DNA of 64,000 bases, from positions 372,001 to 436,000 of the forward strand of contig CAWCWP010000001.1 of the NCBI GenBank assembly GCA_963799315.1. Direction: 5' to 3'. The stretch comes from Parerythrobacter_A sp963799315 (GTDB lineage: Bacteria > Pseudomonadota > Alphaproteobacteria > Sphingomonadales > Sphingomonadaceae). The position numbers and the translations under genes were made by a program. This document shows, piece by piece, positions 63,910 to 64,000 of the stretch (position 1 is the first letter of the stretch; each line of letters begins with the position of its first letter). The notes under the pieces are model-generated. The model did no database searches and was not told the DNA's origin. It was given only the letters and a program-made list of their open reading frames with translations.

Positions 63910-64000
63910 ATGCGTCATGGTATTTCGCAGCGCAAGCTGAGCCGTAAATCGGGCCACCGCAAGGCCCTGTTCCGCAACATGTCCGCCGCGCTGGTCAAGC
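63910..64000 (+). CDS. rplQ: 50S ribosomal protein L17 (partial)
   Basis: Only the first 30 residues lie in the window: M-R-H-G-I-S-Q-R-K-L-S-R-K-S-G-H-R-K-A, then F-R-N-M, the standard L17 start. It follows rpoA, as in most bacteria. GAGGAAAAG upstream is the ribosome-binding site. Confidence 0.95.
   Translation, partial: MRHGISQRKLSRKSGHRKALFRNMSAALVK

Overview
The window is a chromosomal segment of a high-GC alphaproteobacterium. Sphingomonadales, most likely the Erythrobacteraceae, is the best fit. The evidence is the 391-residue EF-Tu, the 697-residue EF-G, a ribosomal protein S5 with a long Gly/Arg-rich N-terminal tail, a zinc-free S14, the type III polyketide synthase locus, and the intergenic hairpins of the 'atcccggcgaaggccgggat' type. 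Placement at genus level is inference only; no rRNA gene is present.

Layout. (1) 1-8284 is an accessory region of visibly lower G+C that ends at the 3' end of a tRNA-Gln(UUG) gene (8285-8359). It holds a partial YobI-type P-loop NTPase, a compact tyrosine recombinase, a gene with a PD-(D/E)XK nuclease signature, a hypothetical gene beside a broken KAP-like NTPase, and a large phage-type integrase interrupted by one in-frame TGA. (2) 8424-38887 is ordinary metabolic chromosome: yghU, topoisomerase IB, nadE, a type III PKS/methyltransferase/flavoprotein operon, a LysR regulator divergent from pirin and azoreductase, a GST-trhO-ilvE operon with a possible leader peptide, tlyA, tspO, ubiK, recO, leuB, two lipid-linked glycosyltransferases, metZ, two S9 peptidases flanking a SulP transporter, apaG and a GcvA-like regulator. 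(3) 38900-41617 holds a hypothetical HTH protein and a conspicuously AT-rich 500-residue protein with a HEPN-like Rx4H motif, which looks like a recent acquisition. (4) 42157-64000 is the str-S10-spc-alpha ribosomal superoperon: rpsL-rpsG-fusA-tuf, rpsJ through rplO, secY, adk, an SRPBCC protein, gdhA, rpsM-rpsK-rpoA and the start of rplQ.

Sequence quality matters here. At least eleven single-base indels break reading frames, including one in rpsL and two in rpoA. Those genes are essential and normally single-copy, so most of the indels are probably sequencing or assembly errors and not biology. Frameshifted genes are therefore described as their restored products. The two in-frame TGA codons in the accessory region (3712-3714 and 7043-7045) are substitutions, so they are a different class of lesion and may be real decay.

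The most interesting items are the tRNA-Gln-anchored region with its nuclease and NTPase genes, the AT-rich HEPN-like gene beside the str operon, a 21-codon possible leader peptide upstream of ilvE with a Shine-Dalgarno sequence complementary to the last 14 bases of a typical bacterial 16S rRNA, a terminator-like hairpin only 28 bases before rpsJ, and diverged repeats with a conserved 28-base spacer in the accessory region.
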